In this document: positions 15,630 through 23,450 of the stretch, piece by piece | How positions within the stretch are numbered: position 1 is the stretch's first letter | Layout of the letters: each line of letters opens with the position of its first letter | Assembly (NCBI GenBank): GCA_945868575.1 | Contig: CAMBMH010000024.1 | Location: forward strand, 1 to 33,393 | Direction of reading: 5' to 3' | Origin: Singulisphaera sp. GP187 | GTDB lineage: Bacteria > Planctomycetota > Planctomycetia > Gemmatales > Gemmataceae | DNA length: 33,393 nt | Notes under the pieces: generated by a model | The model's input: the letters and a program-made list of their open reading frames with translations, nothing else | Databases searched by the model: none | Told to the model about the DNA's origin: nothing | Translations under genes and position numbers: made by a program

Positions 15630-18600
15630 CTATTTTCCCAGAACGTGGATAGTGTTATGGATGGTTCCTGTAACAGGGGCGCCATCCGCCGCTTTGATTG
15701 CAAATGTAATCTCCATGCACCAGGTTGGTTTCATCCCCTCGATTTCCAGGAAGACCTGGGTCCCATCGGGTGAAACTTTTAACCCCGTGATGGTGGAAGG
15801 TTTTTCATCATAGTGTTTGGAGCCATATTGCTGGCTGCGCTTGAGCCCCCAGGTTTTGACGGCATAATTTGTGACTTTGGAAGCTGCTTCGCGGTCGAGT
15901 GGACCACTGAAAGTCAATCGCATACCGGTTTCAAGCGCCTCGAGTTTTAAGGGGACTTGCACTGGTTTGCCGGTGTATCGGAGCCTGTAAAATCCGCCTG
16001 GCTGGGTTTGGTTGCCCGCCCAGGCAAACATACCACAACAATAAAGTTGTCCATCGTTTGGGTGAAATCGTCCCCGCATGAGTCCTGTAGGAAATTGAGG
16101 CAAAGGCAACGGACTCATTCCGCCCTGCCAAATTCCGCCAACTTTCTCTTCGGTAACGACATAGATTTTTCCATATCCATAGGAGAAATTGAGTAGTGAA
16201 CCCTTAACCGGTTCCCATTTGTCGCTAGTGACCCAAAGGAGTTCCGAGGGGGAACGGTCGAACTCGTTGGTGATCCAGCAGAGGGGCTTGGTCATCGCCT
16301 CATCGGATGGGTCGGTCACATCAGTATAACCCCAAAAATTGCCATTGAAGGATCCTTTTTCAACCCGGTTAATCCTGTTTTTGGGGAGCCAAAATCCTTC
16401 CTGGTCGGTGACATAAAAGGTTCCATCGGGATTGAGGCATACTCCGTTGGCCGCGCGAAACCCGTTGGCAAGGATTTCGGTGGTCGATCCATCCTTGCTA
16501 ACCTTCAATAAAGTTCCATGGTGGGGCACGAGCGCTTTCAGAGCATGGCGTGCCGATTTGGCGTAATAGAAATTTCCAGCTTCGTCCGTTTGCAATCCCA
16601 TGGCGAACTCATGGAAGTGATCGGTCACCTGATGGTCGTTGTTGAAGCATTCGTAATAGTCGGTTTCGTTGTCACCGTTTAAATCCCTGAGGATGACAAT
16701 CTGATCTCGACACGAGACATGGATCTTGTCTCCGACAATTTTGAGACCCAAAGGCTGAAAAAGTCCGGAGGCTATTCGTTGCCATGTCAACTTGTCCCCC
16801 GATGTCAATCCACCCACAAGCCACACATCCCCATCCCAGGAACAAACAGCTCCATAATCGCCATTTTTCACAGGGGTTCCGTTGGGAAGCTTGGACCCGT
16901 CAGGATAAAAATCAAATCCGGTCAGACGCATCTGGGCGTTCCAGGGATTGCTCACCGGGTGTGTCAAAACATCAATGGCAAAAGGCCCGGCCTCGGATCC
17001 ACGGAGGGATGTGGTTGTCATCTTTTCCGGCCACCTTGCCGGTCCCCCCCGGGTGAAGGGGTCGAGGCTCGGTGCCAGAGGCGCTGTTTTTGCGTAAGCA
17101 TCAAGGGTATTCCGGGCCGCATTGGTATCGGGACCATCGAGTTGGAGAACCTTGATATTGGTTGGAGTCGATGTTGAGTTGATCTTTAAAACATAATCCC
17201 CGTTTATTTGTATAAGAGACGCACCCGATCCAACAAAATTCACCGCTTTGTTCGTTGGTGCCACACGCAGAAACAGGTCCCTTGAGGACTTTCCAACATT
17301 GAGGATCCGGGATGTGATAACCTCTCCGGGTTTCCCATTTTTCTCCGGGGACATTTCAAAAGCGGGCATTTCGAGTATGTTTGCATCGCCAACGGAATAG
17401 GCTACGATCGTTTGATTTGCGAAATGGTAAATTCCCTTGTATTTGGTCCATTCGCGAGGCAAAGGGCCATAAGGCTTGCCATCCCGACCCTTGGGGCGCG
17501 GATCGTCAAAGCTTTGGGTTTGGGGATTGGCCCAACCGGGACCGACATTGTTGGCAAAATGCACTTTTCCCACGACCCGCGGATGGATCTGGTGTTCCCC
17601 GTTGAAATTGATGCCACGGAAGTCGATGAACTTGTCGCCTTCCCATGCCGCCGCGACTCGCATCGTATCCTCGTCATAAAGCATCCATTGGCGACCACGG
17701 GAAATCCCGCCAGGACCGTTGTCCAAACGCACGGATATACCCTTGAAAGCAAAGTTGCCTTTGTTGCCCACTTCGAGGGTGGCCATGAGGCTCGGTCCGT
17801 AATTCATGCTCACCCAAGGCTCAATGGTAGATGGATTGGGCCCCGGGTTTTTGCCCTTCGGAAGACTGGCAAGGTAGCCTGGGTTGATTGAAACATAAAA
17901 AGATGGGTTGTGAGGTTTTAAGAATGTTTCGCGAATGTAGTGGATCACATCGTACTTCTGCCGGGGAACCATCCACGATTGTGGCGTCATCATCCCATAG
18001 CCATGGGTGAGGGTGCGGTACATACCCAGGGGATCATGTCCGCTTTTGAATTTCCCCTGACCGAAACGGAGCGAACTCGGAATCGATCCGGGTTGTTCGA
18101 GAGTTCCGTGGCAATTGGCGCAGACCCGGGTGTAAATGTCCCTTCCACGTTCGAAGCTCTTCTGGTCGAGCTGGGACAAAAGGCCTGCGTGATCAAGGTC
18201 GTTTTCGTAGGCGGGAATGGGCGGTGGTGCGAACAGCGAGGCAGCCGGGCGGACAAGTTTTGCGAACTCCGGACCTTTTTCCTGGATATCGATCAGAAAG
18301 CGCACCAGATCCAGGAATTCCCTTTTTCCTGAGAGGATGTTGACCAGGCCCTCAGGCATAAGGGAGGCCTTTTTGGTATCCCGCTCCTCGATATCCATTT
18401 TGTCTATGGTGATTCTTTGTCCATCCTGGCCGGCATCTTTCAGGATCAATTGCTCGGGAGTTTCGCGCTCGAACAAACCGGTCACGATTTTTCCCTGTTT
18501 GGTGGTGATGGCCAGGGTTTCGTACCCTTTTTTGATCTGTCGGGATGGGAAAAGGAGCGATTCGACAATGTGCTCACCCCGTTTGGCTGGGTCGACTTCC

Positions 18601-18902
18601 ATAGAAGGTGTGGCGAGATCCGGACCCAAACGGGAGACATCTTCCCCACCCCCATGACATCGCGAACACGCCATTTCGGGACGATAAAAAAGTAGCGCGC
18701 CGCGAGAGGCATCGCCAGACCTTCGTGCTTCCGCGGCCAGTTGGCTGCCGGATTCCTTAGCAAGAAGATCTACCAGTTGAGGAGACTGGGTTTGACTTAA
18801 AACCCCTGACAAATTCAAAACCACGAATACGATCGCCAATAACGGGGCACACACTCGGGACCGGGGTAAACAGGCGTTTGCAAAGGCATTGGGTTGCATC
18901 AT
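15630..18902 (-). CDS. Di-haem cytochrome c / beta-propeller exported protein
   Basis: A 1090-residue protein. The start chosen is the ATG at 18902-18900 because AGGA lies eight bases upstream and the following residues form a signal peptide; an upstream in-frame ATG at 19016 would place 38 non-signal residues in front. The first domain is a PVC-type haem-binding domain with CSRCH at 79-83 and the closing SLMPEGLVNILS. A second class I cytochrome c domain has CANCH at 261-265. Then come a long beta-rich region resembling DUF6797 and an NHL/PQQ-like propeller (DQIVILRDLNGDNETDYYE, GVCLNPDGTFYVTDQEG), ending in an Ig-like tail. Such proteins are predicted periplasmic sugar or alcohol dehydrogenase-like electron carriers in planctomycetes; the substrate is unknown. 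It is transcribed alone. Confidence 0.88.
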   Translation of the reverse strand: MMQPNAFANACLPRSRVCAPLLAIVFVVLNLSGVLSQTQSPQLVDLLAKESGSQLAAEARRSGDASRGALLFYRPEMACSRCHGGGEDVSRLGPDLATPSMEVDPAKRGEHIVESLLFPSRQIKKGYETLAITTKQGKIVTGLFERETPEQLILKDAGQDGQRITIDKMDIEERDTKKASLMPEGLVNILSGKREFLDLVRFLIDIQEKGPEFAKLVRPAASLFAPPPIPAYENDLDHAGLLSQLDQKSFERGRDIYTRVCANCHGTLEQPGSIPSSLRFGQGKFKSGHDPLGMYRTLTHGYGMMTPQSWMVPRQKYDVIHYIRETFLKPHNPSFYVSINPGYLASLPKGKNPGPNPSTIEPWVSMNYGPSLMATLEVGNKGNFAFKGISVRLDNGPGGISRGRQWMLYDEDTMRVAAAWEGDKFIDFRGINFNGEHQIHPRVVGKVHFANNVGPGWANPQTQSFDDPRPKGRDGKPYGPLPREWTKYKGIYHFANQTIVAYSVGDANILEMPAFEMSPEKNGKPGEVITSRILNVGKSSRDLFLRVAPTNKAVNFVGSGASLIQINGDYVLKINSTSTPTNIKVLQLDGPDTNAARNTLDAYAKTAPLAPSLDPFTRGGPARWPEKMTTTSLRGSEAGPFAIDVLTHPVSNPWNAQMRLTGFDFYPDGSKLPNGTPVKNGDYGAVCSWDGDVWLVGGLTSGDKLTWQRIASGLFQPLGLKIVGDKIHVSCRDQIVILRDLNGDNETDYYECFNNDHQVTDHFHEFAMGLQTDEAGNFYYAKSARHALKALVPHHGTLLKVSKDGSTTEILANGFRAANGVCLNPDGTFYVTDQEGFWLPKNRINRVEKGSFNGNFWGYTDVTDPSDEAMTKPLCWITNEFDRSPSELLWVTSDKWEPVKGSLLNFSYGYGKIYVVTEEKVGGIWQGGMSPLPLPQFPTGLMRGRFHPNDGQLYCCGMFAWAGNQTQPGGFYRLRYTGKPVQVPLKLEALETGMRLTFSGPLDREAASKVTNYAVKTWGLKRSQQYGSKHYDEKPSTITGLKVSPDGTQVFLEIEGMKPTWCMEITFAIKAADGAPVTGTIHNTIHVLGK

Positions 18903-19063
18903 GATGTAAATCCTGCCGGAGCCATTCGTATCCAGAGGTCCAAGGTTCAGAAATCCAAATGGCAATTGCCTTTGCAAGTCAAAATCCTGGATCTGGGGAA
19001 CCGTCTTTTGGGCCAACCTACCAGATCATCTTAGGAAACTAAACATTTTGGGAAGGTCTTTTA

Positions 19064-19076
19064 GGGAACTGTTCCC
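19064..19076. promoter_or_regulatory. Perfect palindrome between divergent genes, possible operator
   Basis: GGGAAC-T-GTTCCC, a 6+1+6 perfect inverted repeat, lies in the gap between the di-haem propeller gene and the PhyH gene. A second, wider pair TTGGGAA (19048-19054) and TTCCCAA (19072-19078) partly overlaps it. It could bind a dimeric regulator for either gene. No regulator is encoded next to it. Confidence 0.3.
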
Positions 19077-19181
19077 AAGTGAGGAAACCTTTTCAAAATA
19101 GCTGGTAAGATAAATTCTTCGGGGTCCAACATTGGGTGTGAACAAAAACAACCATGCAAAACCCAAATCAGGAGCGTGTGT

Positions 19182-20024
19182 ATGTCCTTTTCCCGCCTCT
19201 CCCCGCTTCAGGTAAACGAATTCCGGGCGCTTGGATATACCCTTGTTCGTGGTATGTTTGAGCCCGATGAGGTTGAGCTTTTAAAGAAAAGTGCCAAAGA
19301 AGATAATGATTTGGACAAGCGTTCCTTTGGGCGGGCGGATGGCGAAGGGGGAAAGGTCCGGCTTTCCCTTTGGAATCATCCTGGTGATGGAATCTATGGT
19401 GTGTTCGCCCGGTGTGAACGGGTGGTTCGGTCAATGGAGATGGTTTTGGAGGGTGAGGTTTACCACTATCACTCCAAGATGATCATGAAGGATGCGCGAA
19501 TTGGAGGCGCCTGGGCCTGGCATCAGGACTATGGCTATTGGTACCAGAATGGCTGCCTCTATCCTCATATGGCCAGTCTTTTTATCGCCGTTGATCCCTG
19601 TACGCGCGAAAATGGTTGTCTCCAGGTGATTCCCGGGTCCCATGAATGTGGCCGGATCGACCATGTCCTGACTGGGGATCAAGCCGGTGCGGATATGGAA
19701 CGGGTAACGGCACTATTGGAAAGACTCCCCCTGGAATATGTCGAAATGCGGCCAGGGGATGGTCTCTTTTTTCATGGAAACCTGCTTCATCGGTCCGACC
19801 AGAATCGCTCGGATCACCCCCGTTGGTCGATGATCTGCTGTTACAATGCGGCACGAAACAACCCCTACAGGGAATCACATCATCCACGCTACACTCTCCT
19901 TGATGTTGTTTCCGATTCGCGGATTCGCGAAGTGGGGGTCAAGCGATTTGCCGATGACACCAGTTCGGTAGGATGGCTCGATGATCAGAAAGACCAAAGC
20001 GCGCGGGGACTTTCCAGCGATTGA
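19182..20024 (+). CDS. PhyH-family 2-oxoglutarate/Fe(II) dioxygenase
   Basis: A 280-residue cytoplasmic enzyme of the phytanoyl-CoA dioxygenase family, which hydroxylates small organic substrates using Fe(II), oxygen and 2-oxoglutarate. The iron triad is visible: His114 and Asp116 in WAWHQDYG and a distal His at about 203 in FHGNLLHRSDQN; Arg214 in HPRWSM is the likely 2-oxoglutarate ligand. The segment ENGCLQVIPGSH is typical of the family. The ATG at 19182 is preferred to the GTG at 19176 because AGGAG sits seven bases before it. The next gene begins 27 bases after the stop, suggesting cotranscription. The substrate cannot be told from sequence; ectoine hydroxylase and natural-product hydroxylases are relatives. 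Confidence 0.9.
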   Translation: MSFSRLSPLQVNEFRALGYTLVRGMFEPDEVELLKKSAKEDNDLDKRSFGRADGEGGKVRLSLWNHPGDGIYGVFARCERVVRSMEMVLEGEVYHYHSKMIMKDARIGGAWAWHQDYGYWYQNGCLYPHMASLFIAVDPCTRENGCLQVIPGSHECGRIDHVLTGDQAGADMERVTALLERLPLEYVEMRPGDGLFFHGNLLHRSDQNRSDHPRWSMICCYNAARNNPYRESHHPRYTLLDVVSDSRIREVGVKRFADDTSSVGWLDDQKDQSARGLSSD

Positions 20025-20051
20025 TTTTTGCTTTTTACTATTCCTTTGAAA

Positions 20052-20804
20052 ATGGACAAAACCATGAAAATGCTAATTTTGTTAATTTGCGGATCCCTTT
20101 TTGGACAAAATCCGGTCACGGGTATTCACGCTCACAACGATTATCAACACAAACGCCCACTGCTCGAAGCCGTTGAGCAGGGTTTTGATAGCGTCGAGGC
20201 GGATATCTTTTTGCGCGAGGGAAAACTCTTAATTGGGCATTTTGCGTTTGAACTCAAACCCGAACGGACACTTGATTCGCTTTATCTGGCCCCGTTGGCC
20301 AAACTTCACAAAGAAGGAAAAATTAAGGGTTTTTGGTTGATGATCGATATCAAAACGAACGATGGTGTTGCCGCCGCAAAAGCAATCGAAGCGGAGCTGC
20401 TTCGTTATCCCGGGATGTTCCAGCGGGTTGGGGAGCCGGGAACCAAACCCGTGAAGGTTTTGATGTCAGGTAACTCGCCCCGCGACTGGGTCCTCGCACA
20501 GGAAAAACCATTGCTTCGTCTTGATGGGCGCGAGCCGGATTTGGGCATCGCCGGGAAGGCGGAAGTTATCCCCTGGGTGAGTGAACCCTGGACCAAACAT
20601 TTTACCTGGAAAGGGAAAGGCTCGATGCCTGAAGATCAAAAGGCAAAATTAACCGCTATGGCAAAAAAAGCTGCTTCAGCAAGGCAACAGCTTCGCTTTT
20701 GGGGCGCGCCCGATGTGCCTGAATGCTGGAAAACCCAGCGGGAATGTGGCGTACAGCGAATCGGAACCGACAAGCTCAAGCAATTGGCCGAGGCGGTAAA
20801 ATAG
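20052..20804 (+). CDS. GDPD/PI-PLC-like phosphodiesterase, exported
   Basis: A 250-residue protein with a short signal (MLILLICGSLFGQ) and a phosphodiesterase TIM-barrel. Active-site landmarks of the glycerophosphodiester phosphodiesterase/PI-PLC group are HAHNDYQHKRPLLEAV (general acid/base His), GFDSVEADIFL (metal-binding Glu and Asp) and KLLIGH (second His). Family members release glycerol 3-phosphate from deacylated phospholipids or cleave phosphoinositides. The later metal ligands are less clear, and the barrel end seems short, so activity is likely but not certain. ATG at 20052 is chosen; ATG at 20064 would begin exactly at the signal and is an alternative. It follows the PhyH gene closely and is probably cotranscribed with it. 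Confidence 0.82.
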   Translation: MDKTMKMLILLICGSLFGQNPVTGIHAHNDYQHKRPLLEAVEQGFDSVEADIFLREGKLLIGHFAFELKPERTLDSLYLAPLAKLHKEGKIKGFWLMIDIKTNDGVAAAKAIEAELLRYPGMFQRVGEPGTKPVKVLMSGNSPRDWVLAQEKPLLRLDGREPDLGIAGKAEVIPWVSEPWTKHFTWKGKGSMPEDQKAKLTAMAKKAASARQQLRFWGAPDVPECWKTQRECGVQRIGTDKLKQLAEAVK

Positions 20805-20858
20805 CACAGCCCCGACCCATCCAAAAACGATCAGACTATTTGGAATGAACTCGGGTGG

Positions 20859-21263
20859 TTATTTGACACCCAGTTCGATAAGCAATTCCTTGACTTTTTG
20901 GCCTATCAGGTCCCTCACGCCGCGGAATTCTTCGGGGTTCATTTCGCGGGGATCGGGAATTTTCCAATCGATTCTGCGGTCGGTCACAACAAGCGGGCAT
21001 TCATCCCCACAGCCCATTGTAACCGCCGCGGCGAAGTGGGTCCCATTGAATTGATCGAGCCCCTTGGAAGTGTGGGTGGTCAGGTCATAGCCCAATTCCC
21101 GCATCGCCTCGATGGCTTTGGGGTTTACGCGACCCGAGGGGCGAGAGCCAGAACTGTGTGCCTCGACCTTGTCGCCTCCGAACATTGTTGCAAAAGCCTG
21201 TGCCATTTGGCTTCGGTTGGAGTTTTCCACACAAACAAAAATCACACGGGGTTTATCGCTCAT
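20859..21263 (-). CDS. arsC: Arsenate reductase, low-molecular-weight phosphatase type
   Basis: A 134-residue cytoplasmic enzyme that reduces arsenate to arsenite. It has the phosphatase loop CVENSNRS at residues 11-18 (nucleophile Cys11, Arg17), and the redox pair in TMGCGDECPLV (CxxxC), followed by DWKIPDP with the general-acid Asp. This is the thioredoxin- or mycoredoxin-coupled class and not the glutaredoxin-coupled E. coli plasmid class. It is the last of three ars genes, starting 31 bases after the stop of the MIP channel, and shares their presumed ArsR control. The pairing with arsR and a channel makes the arsenate assignment stronger than the fold alone, which also contains protein tyrosine phosphatases. 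Confidence 0.93.
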   Translation of the reverse strand: MSDKPRVIFVCVENSNRSQMAQAFATMFGGDKVEAHSSGSRPSGRVNPKAIEAMRELGYDLTTHTSKGLDQFNGTHFAAAVTMGCGDECPLVVTDRRIDWKIPDPREMNPEEFRGVRDLIGQKVKELLIELGVK

Positions 21264-21294
21264 TGGTAACTATCCTTTCGTGGTCAAAAAAGTA

Positions 21295-21951
21295 TCAGGA
21301 ATTGGTTTTGGAAGCCGGGGTAAAAACAAAAGGCGCAACCATCACGGCGACAAGGGCGCCCGCGATGGGCCCGACAATGTAGATCCAAAGGGATGTCATA
21401 TTTCCGCTGACGACCGCGGGGGCAATGGACCGGACCGGATTCATGGATGCGCCGCAAATCGGTCCCGCAAACATCGCCTCCAGACCGATCACCGCGCCAA
21501 TGGCCGGGCCGATCAGGTTTGCCGCGCCGGGAGCGTTGACGCATCCAATAACGGATATCATTAGTATGAATGTAAGAAAAAACTCAAGGACAAGTGACTG
21601 ATATTCGGTTCCGGAGGGCTGGGTTCCCCCAAGGGTCGGATGATGGGGGAAAAGGGATTTGAGTAGAAGGCTCGCCACTAAAGCCCCCGCCAATTGCGAG
21701 CATATGTAACCAACAAGGAACCTTCGTTCCAGTTTACCCCATGCCACGGCGGCGATGCTGACGGCCGCGTTCATGTGCGCACCGGAGACATGTCCAAAAG
21801 TCTGGATCATCGCAAAAACAACCAGTCCAAATGTCAAAGCGATTCCGGAATGTGTGATGGCACCTCCGGAGGTATCATTGATGATAATGGCTCCTGTTCC
21901 AGCAAATATAAGGATAAAAGTGCTAATAAATTCAGAAATTAGCCGGTTCAC
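21295..21951 (-). CDS. MIP-family channel of the ars operon (AqpS-like)
   Basis: A 218-residue integral membrane channel with six predicted helices and two half-helix loops. The first loop reads GAHMNAAV at about 58-64, so the usual NPA is NAA; the second reads GASMNPVRS with NPV at 171-173 and the selectivity-filter Arg at 174. GTG at 21951-21949 is the chosen start: AAAGGA stands just upstream and the codon overlaps the arsR stop as GTGA, so translation is coupled. An upstream TTG at 21972 is the alternative. In Sinorhizobium a MIP channel replaces an arsenite pump, letting arsenite flow out after ArsC reduces arsenate; the same arrangement here supports that role. No ArsB or Acr3 pump is encoded beside it. 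Confidence 0.9.
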   Translation of the reverse strand: MNRLISEFISTFILIFAGTGAIIINDTSGGAITHSGIALTFGLVVFAMIQTFGHVSGAHMNAAVSIAAVAWGKLERRFLVGYICSQLAGALVASLLLKSLFPHHPTLGGTQPSGTEYQSLVLEFFLTFILMISVIGCVNAPGAANLIGPAIGAVIGLEAMFAGPICGASMNPVRSIAPAVVSGNMTSLWIYIVGPIAGALVAVMVAPFVFTPASKTNS

Positions 21952-22352
21952 CGTTTTTTCCTTTCGGCACAAGGATTATCAAGGGACGAATGTCCTTGCA
22001 GGTCCCCCGCAGTTTCCATGAGGCAGATTGCTTTTTCGAGCAGAGTGCTGACACAGAGATCAATCACCCGATAGTAGATGTGTATCCCCTCCCGCCTTGT
22101 GGCCACCACGCCCAAATCGGCCAGGCGGGTGAGCTGATTCGACAGGGCTTGGGGTTTGAGGGCCAAACGCCGGGCAAGATCTCCCGCCGCGATTTCACTT
22201 TCCTGACAAAGGAGGTGGAGAATGCGTAAACGGGTGTCGTTGGCAAGGACCTTGAACACGCCGGCGACGCCGACCGCCTGAATGGGCGAAAGATGATCTT
22301 TCGTTCCCAAGGGGCGGTTTGTTTTGCAACCGGAGGACTTCGAATTGGCCAT
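21948..22352 (-). CDS. arsR: ArsR-family metalloregulator
   Basis: A 134-residue winged-helix repressor. The core runs from VFKVLANDTRLRILHLL (about 32-48) through the recognition helix KPQALSNQLTRLADLG (66-81) and the wing VVATRREGIHIYYRV. The classical ELCVCDL arsenite site in helix 3 is absent: the matching segment is QESEIAAGDLA. Possible metal or arsenite ligands are Cys9, Cys49, Cys100, Cys110 and Cys128, the last three near the C-terminus, so the sensing site is probably of a different type. It is the first gene of the ars operon. A 24-bp palindrome ends one base before its ATG, which points to autoregulation. There is no Shine-Dalgarno, so the mRNA may be leaderless. Confidence 0.93.
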   Translation of the reverse strand: MANSKSSGCKTNRPLGTKDHLSPIQAVGVAGVFKVLANDTRLRILHLLCQESEIAAGDLARRLALKPQALSNQLTRLADLGVVATRREGIHIYYRVIDLCVSTLLEKAICLMETAGDLQGHSSLDNPCAERKKR

Positions 22353-22353
22353 G

Positions 22354-22377
22354 TTATTACACTAGTTAGTGAAATAA
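22354..22377 (-). promoter_or_regulatory. ArsR operator-like palindrome at the arsR start
   Basis: Arms TTATTACACTA (22354-22364) and TAGTGAAATAA (22367-22377) form a 24-bp inverted repeat with a 2-base centre and one mismatched pair. It ends one base before the arsR ATG. On the minus strand a weak promoter can be read across it: TTGATT, 16 bases, TAGTGT, with a start at or next to the ATG. Binding there would block transcription of arsR, the channel and arsC together. Confidence 0.7.
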
Positions 22378-22687
22378 TGAAATCAAGGCCCAGTTCCAAA
22401 TAACTGTAAAAGGGCGGTGGCAAAAACCGGTCCAATTGGCAAAGAAATCTAATCCTTTGCCGTGCCCATGATTCCTGGAAATGGGATGGGGAAGAATCCG
22501 GACTTTCTGAAAATCCTACCAGATTGGTCAGGAAATAATTATCATGAAGGGTACCTGAGGTAACGGTTATCACCTTTTTATCGGTTAAAATTTTTGCAAA
22601 AGCTTACACCTTTGCGCTGATTTGTGATGGGAATCTTGCGCATTCTGCGCGAATCCCAATAGAAACAAACTCAATTGAGAGAACCCG
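22378..22687. other. Intergenic region between ars operon and DUF202 genes
   Basis: About 310 bases between divergently transcribed units. Apart from the weak arsR -35 box near its left end and the hairpin at 22628-22658, I see no gene, RNA or repeat in it. Base composition is AT-rich around 22530-22600. Confidence 0.5.
22628..22658. repeat. Imperfect hairpin upstream of the DUF202 gene
   Basis: An imperfect inverted repeat with outer arms TGGGA/TCCCA, inner arms GCGCA/TGCGC and a 3-base loop. It lies 30 bases upstream of the DUF202 start. No T tract follows on either side, so it is not a typical intrinsic terminator; it could be a leader structure or chance. Confidence 0.3.
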
Positions 22688-23105
22688 ATGGACAATATCC
22701 AACCGCCACCATCGGAAGATCCAAGGATTTATTTTGCGGCGGAGAGAATACTTCTTGGTATGGATTCGGACAGGATTATCGATCATTGGATTTGGATTTA
22801 TCGTTGCCAAGTTTGGCGGTACCATTCCCTTAAAAATGGTCCCGCAACCGGGTGGGGGATATAGTGGGGGCCCAACTTCTTTTTTTTCATCACAATTGGT
22901 GATGTTTGGTCTGGGAGTGGGAATCGTTTTTCTTGGGGCATTGTCAATGTTGGTTGGTTCCTGGCAGCAGCGCGTTTTTGTGGCATCTAATCCACTTCAG
23001 GGAAAGCGGTCGATTCCCTTTCGGAATTTTTCCTGCTCGGTTGCATTCATCCTTGGACTTTTGGGTCTTGCCCTAGGGGCCTATCTCTTGTCTGATTTGT
23101 ATTAA
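22688..23105 (+). pseudogene. DUF202 (YidH-like) membrane protein, frameshifted
   Basis: The ATG at 22688 opens a frame reading DPRIYFAAERILL, the conserved N-terminus of DUF202 proteins, but this frame then leaves the family and stops. The next expected residues, WIRTGLSIIGFGFIVAKFGG, continue in the +1 frame and run to the TAA at 23103-23105 with two more hydrophobic helices (VMFGLGVGIVFLGALSML and SVAFILGLLGLALGAYLL). Where the family has one codon between LL and W, this sequence has the four bases GGTA at 22757-22760, so one extra base breaks the gene. DUF202 proteins are small inner-membrane proteins of unknown function. The break may be a real mutation, a sequencing error, or less likely programmed frameshifting. 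Confidence 0.8.
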
Positions 23106-23119
23106 ACCAAGGATCTGAT

Positions 23120-23404
23120 CATGGTGTTTTTCCATCCAAACCAGTTCAGCATCCAAACCTTGTTCCGCATTCCAATTTGGCCTCACCCCTACTTGCATCC
23201 AATATGTTTCTTGTGCGTTGCCGTGTGGTTTTTGTTTTTCTTGGGGCGACATCAATCCTGGTTGCCTCTTGGCAAAACCGCATCTATCTCGCAAGCCTAC
23301 CCGCCCAGAATATTCCTGAAATTCCCCTTAGGCAATTTTTCTGGTTGGTGGCTTTCGGATTGGGATTATTGGGCTTGGTCCTTGCAGCGTACCTTCTTGT
23401 TTGA
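23120..23404 (+). pseudogene. Truncated second DUF202 copy
   Basis: The frame ending at the TGA at 23402-23404 encodes VFVFLGATSILVASWQNR, then IPLRQFFWLVAFGLGLLGLV and LAAYLLV, clearly parallel to the second half of the preceding DUF202 gene (IVFLGALSMLVGSWQQR ... FILGLLGLALGAYLL). The family's N-terminal YFAAER and WIRTGL helix is missing and no normal start stands in the right frame near the point where similarity begins. It follows the first copy by about 15 bases, so it is probably a tandem duplicate that lost its 5' half. A TTG at 23177 could start a 75-residue fragment. Confidence 0.65.
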
Positions 23405-23450
23405 TTTTTGCGGGTTGGACAAACGCTCCGATTGGCCCCGCGAAGGCGGG

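Noticed and set aside
19064..19076. Possible LexA box, because GAAC and GTTC are present
   Set aside because: The half-sites share a single central base, whereas the Gram-positive LexA box needs four bases between GAAC and GTTC; kept only as an unassigned palindrome.
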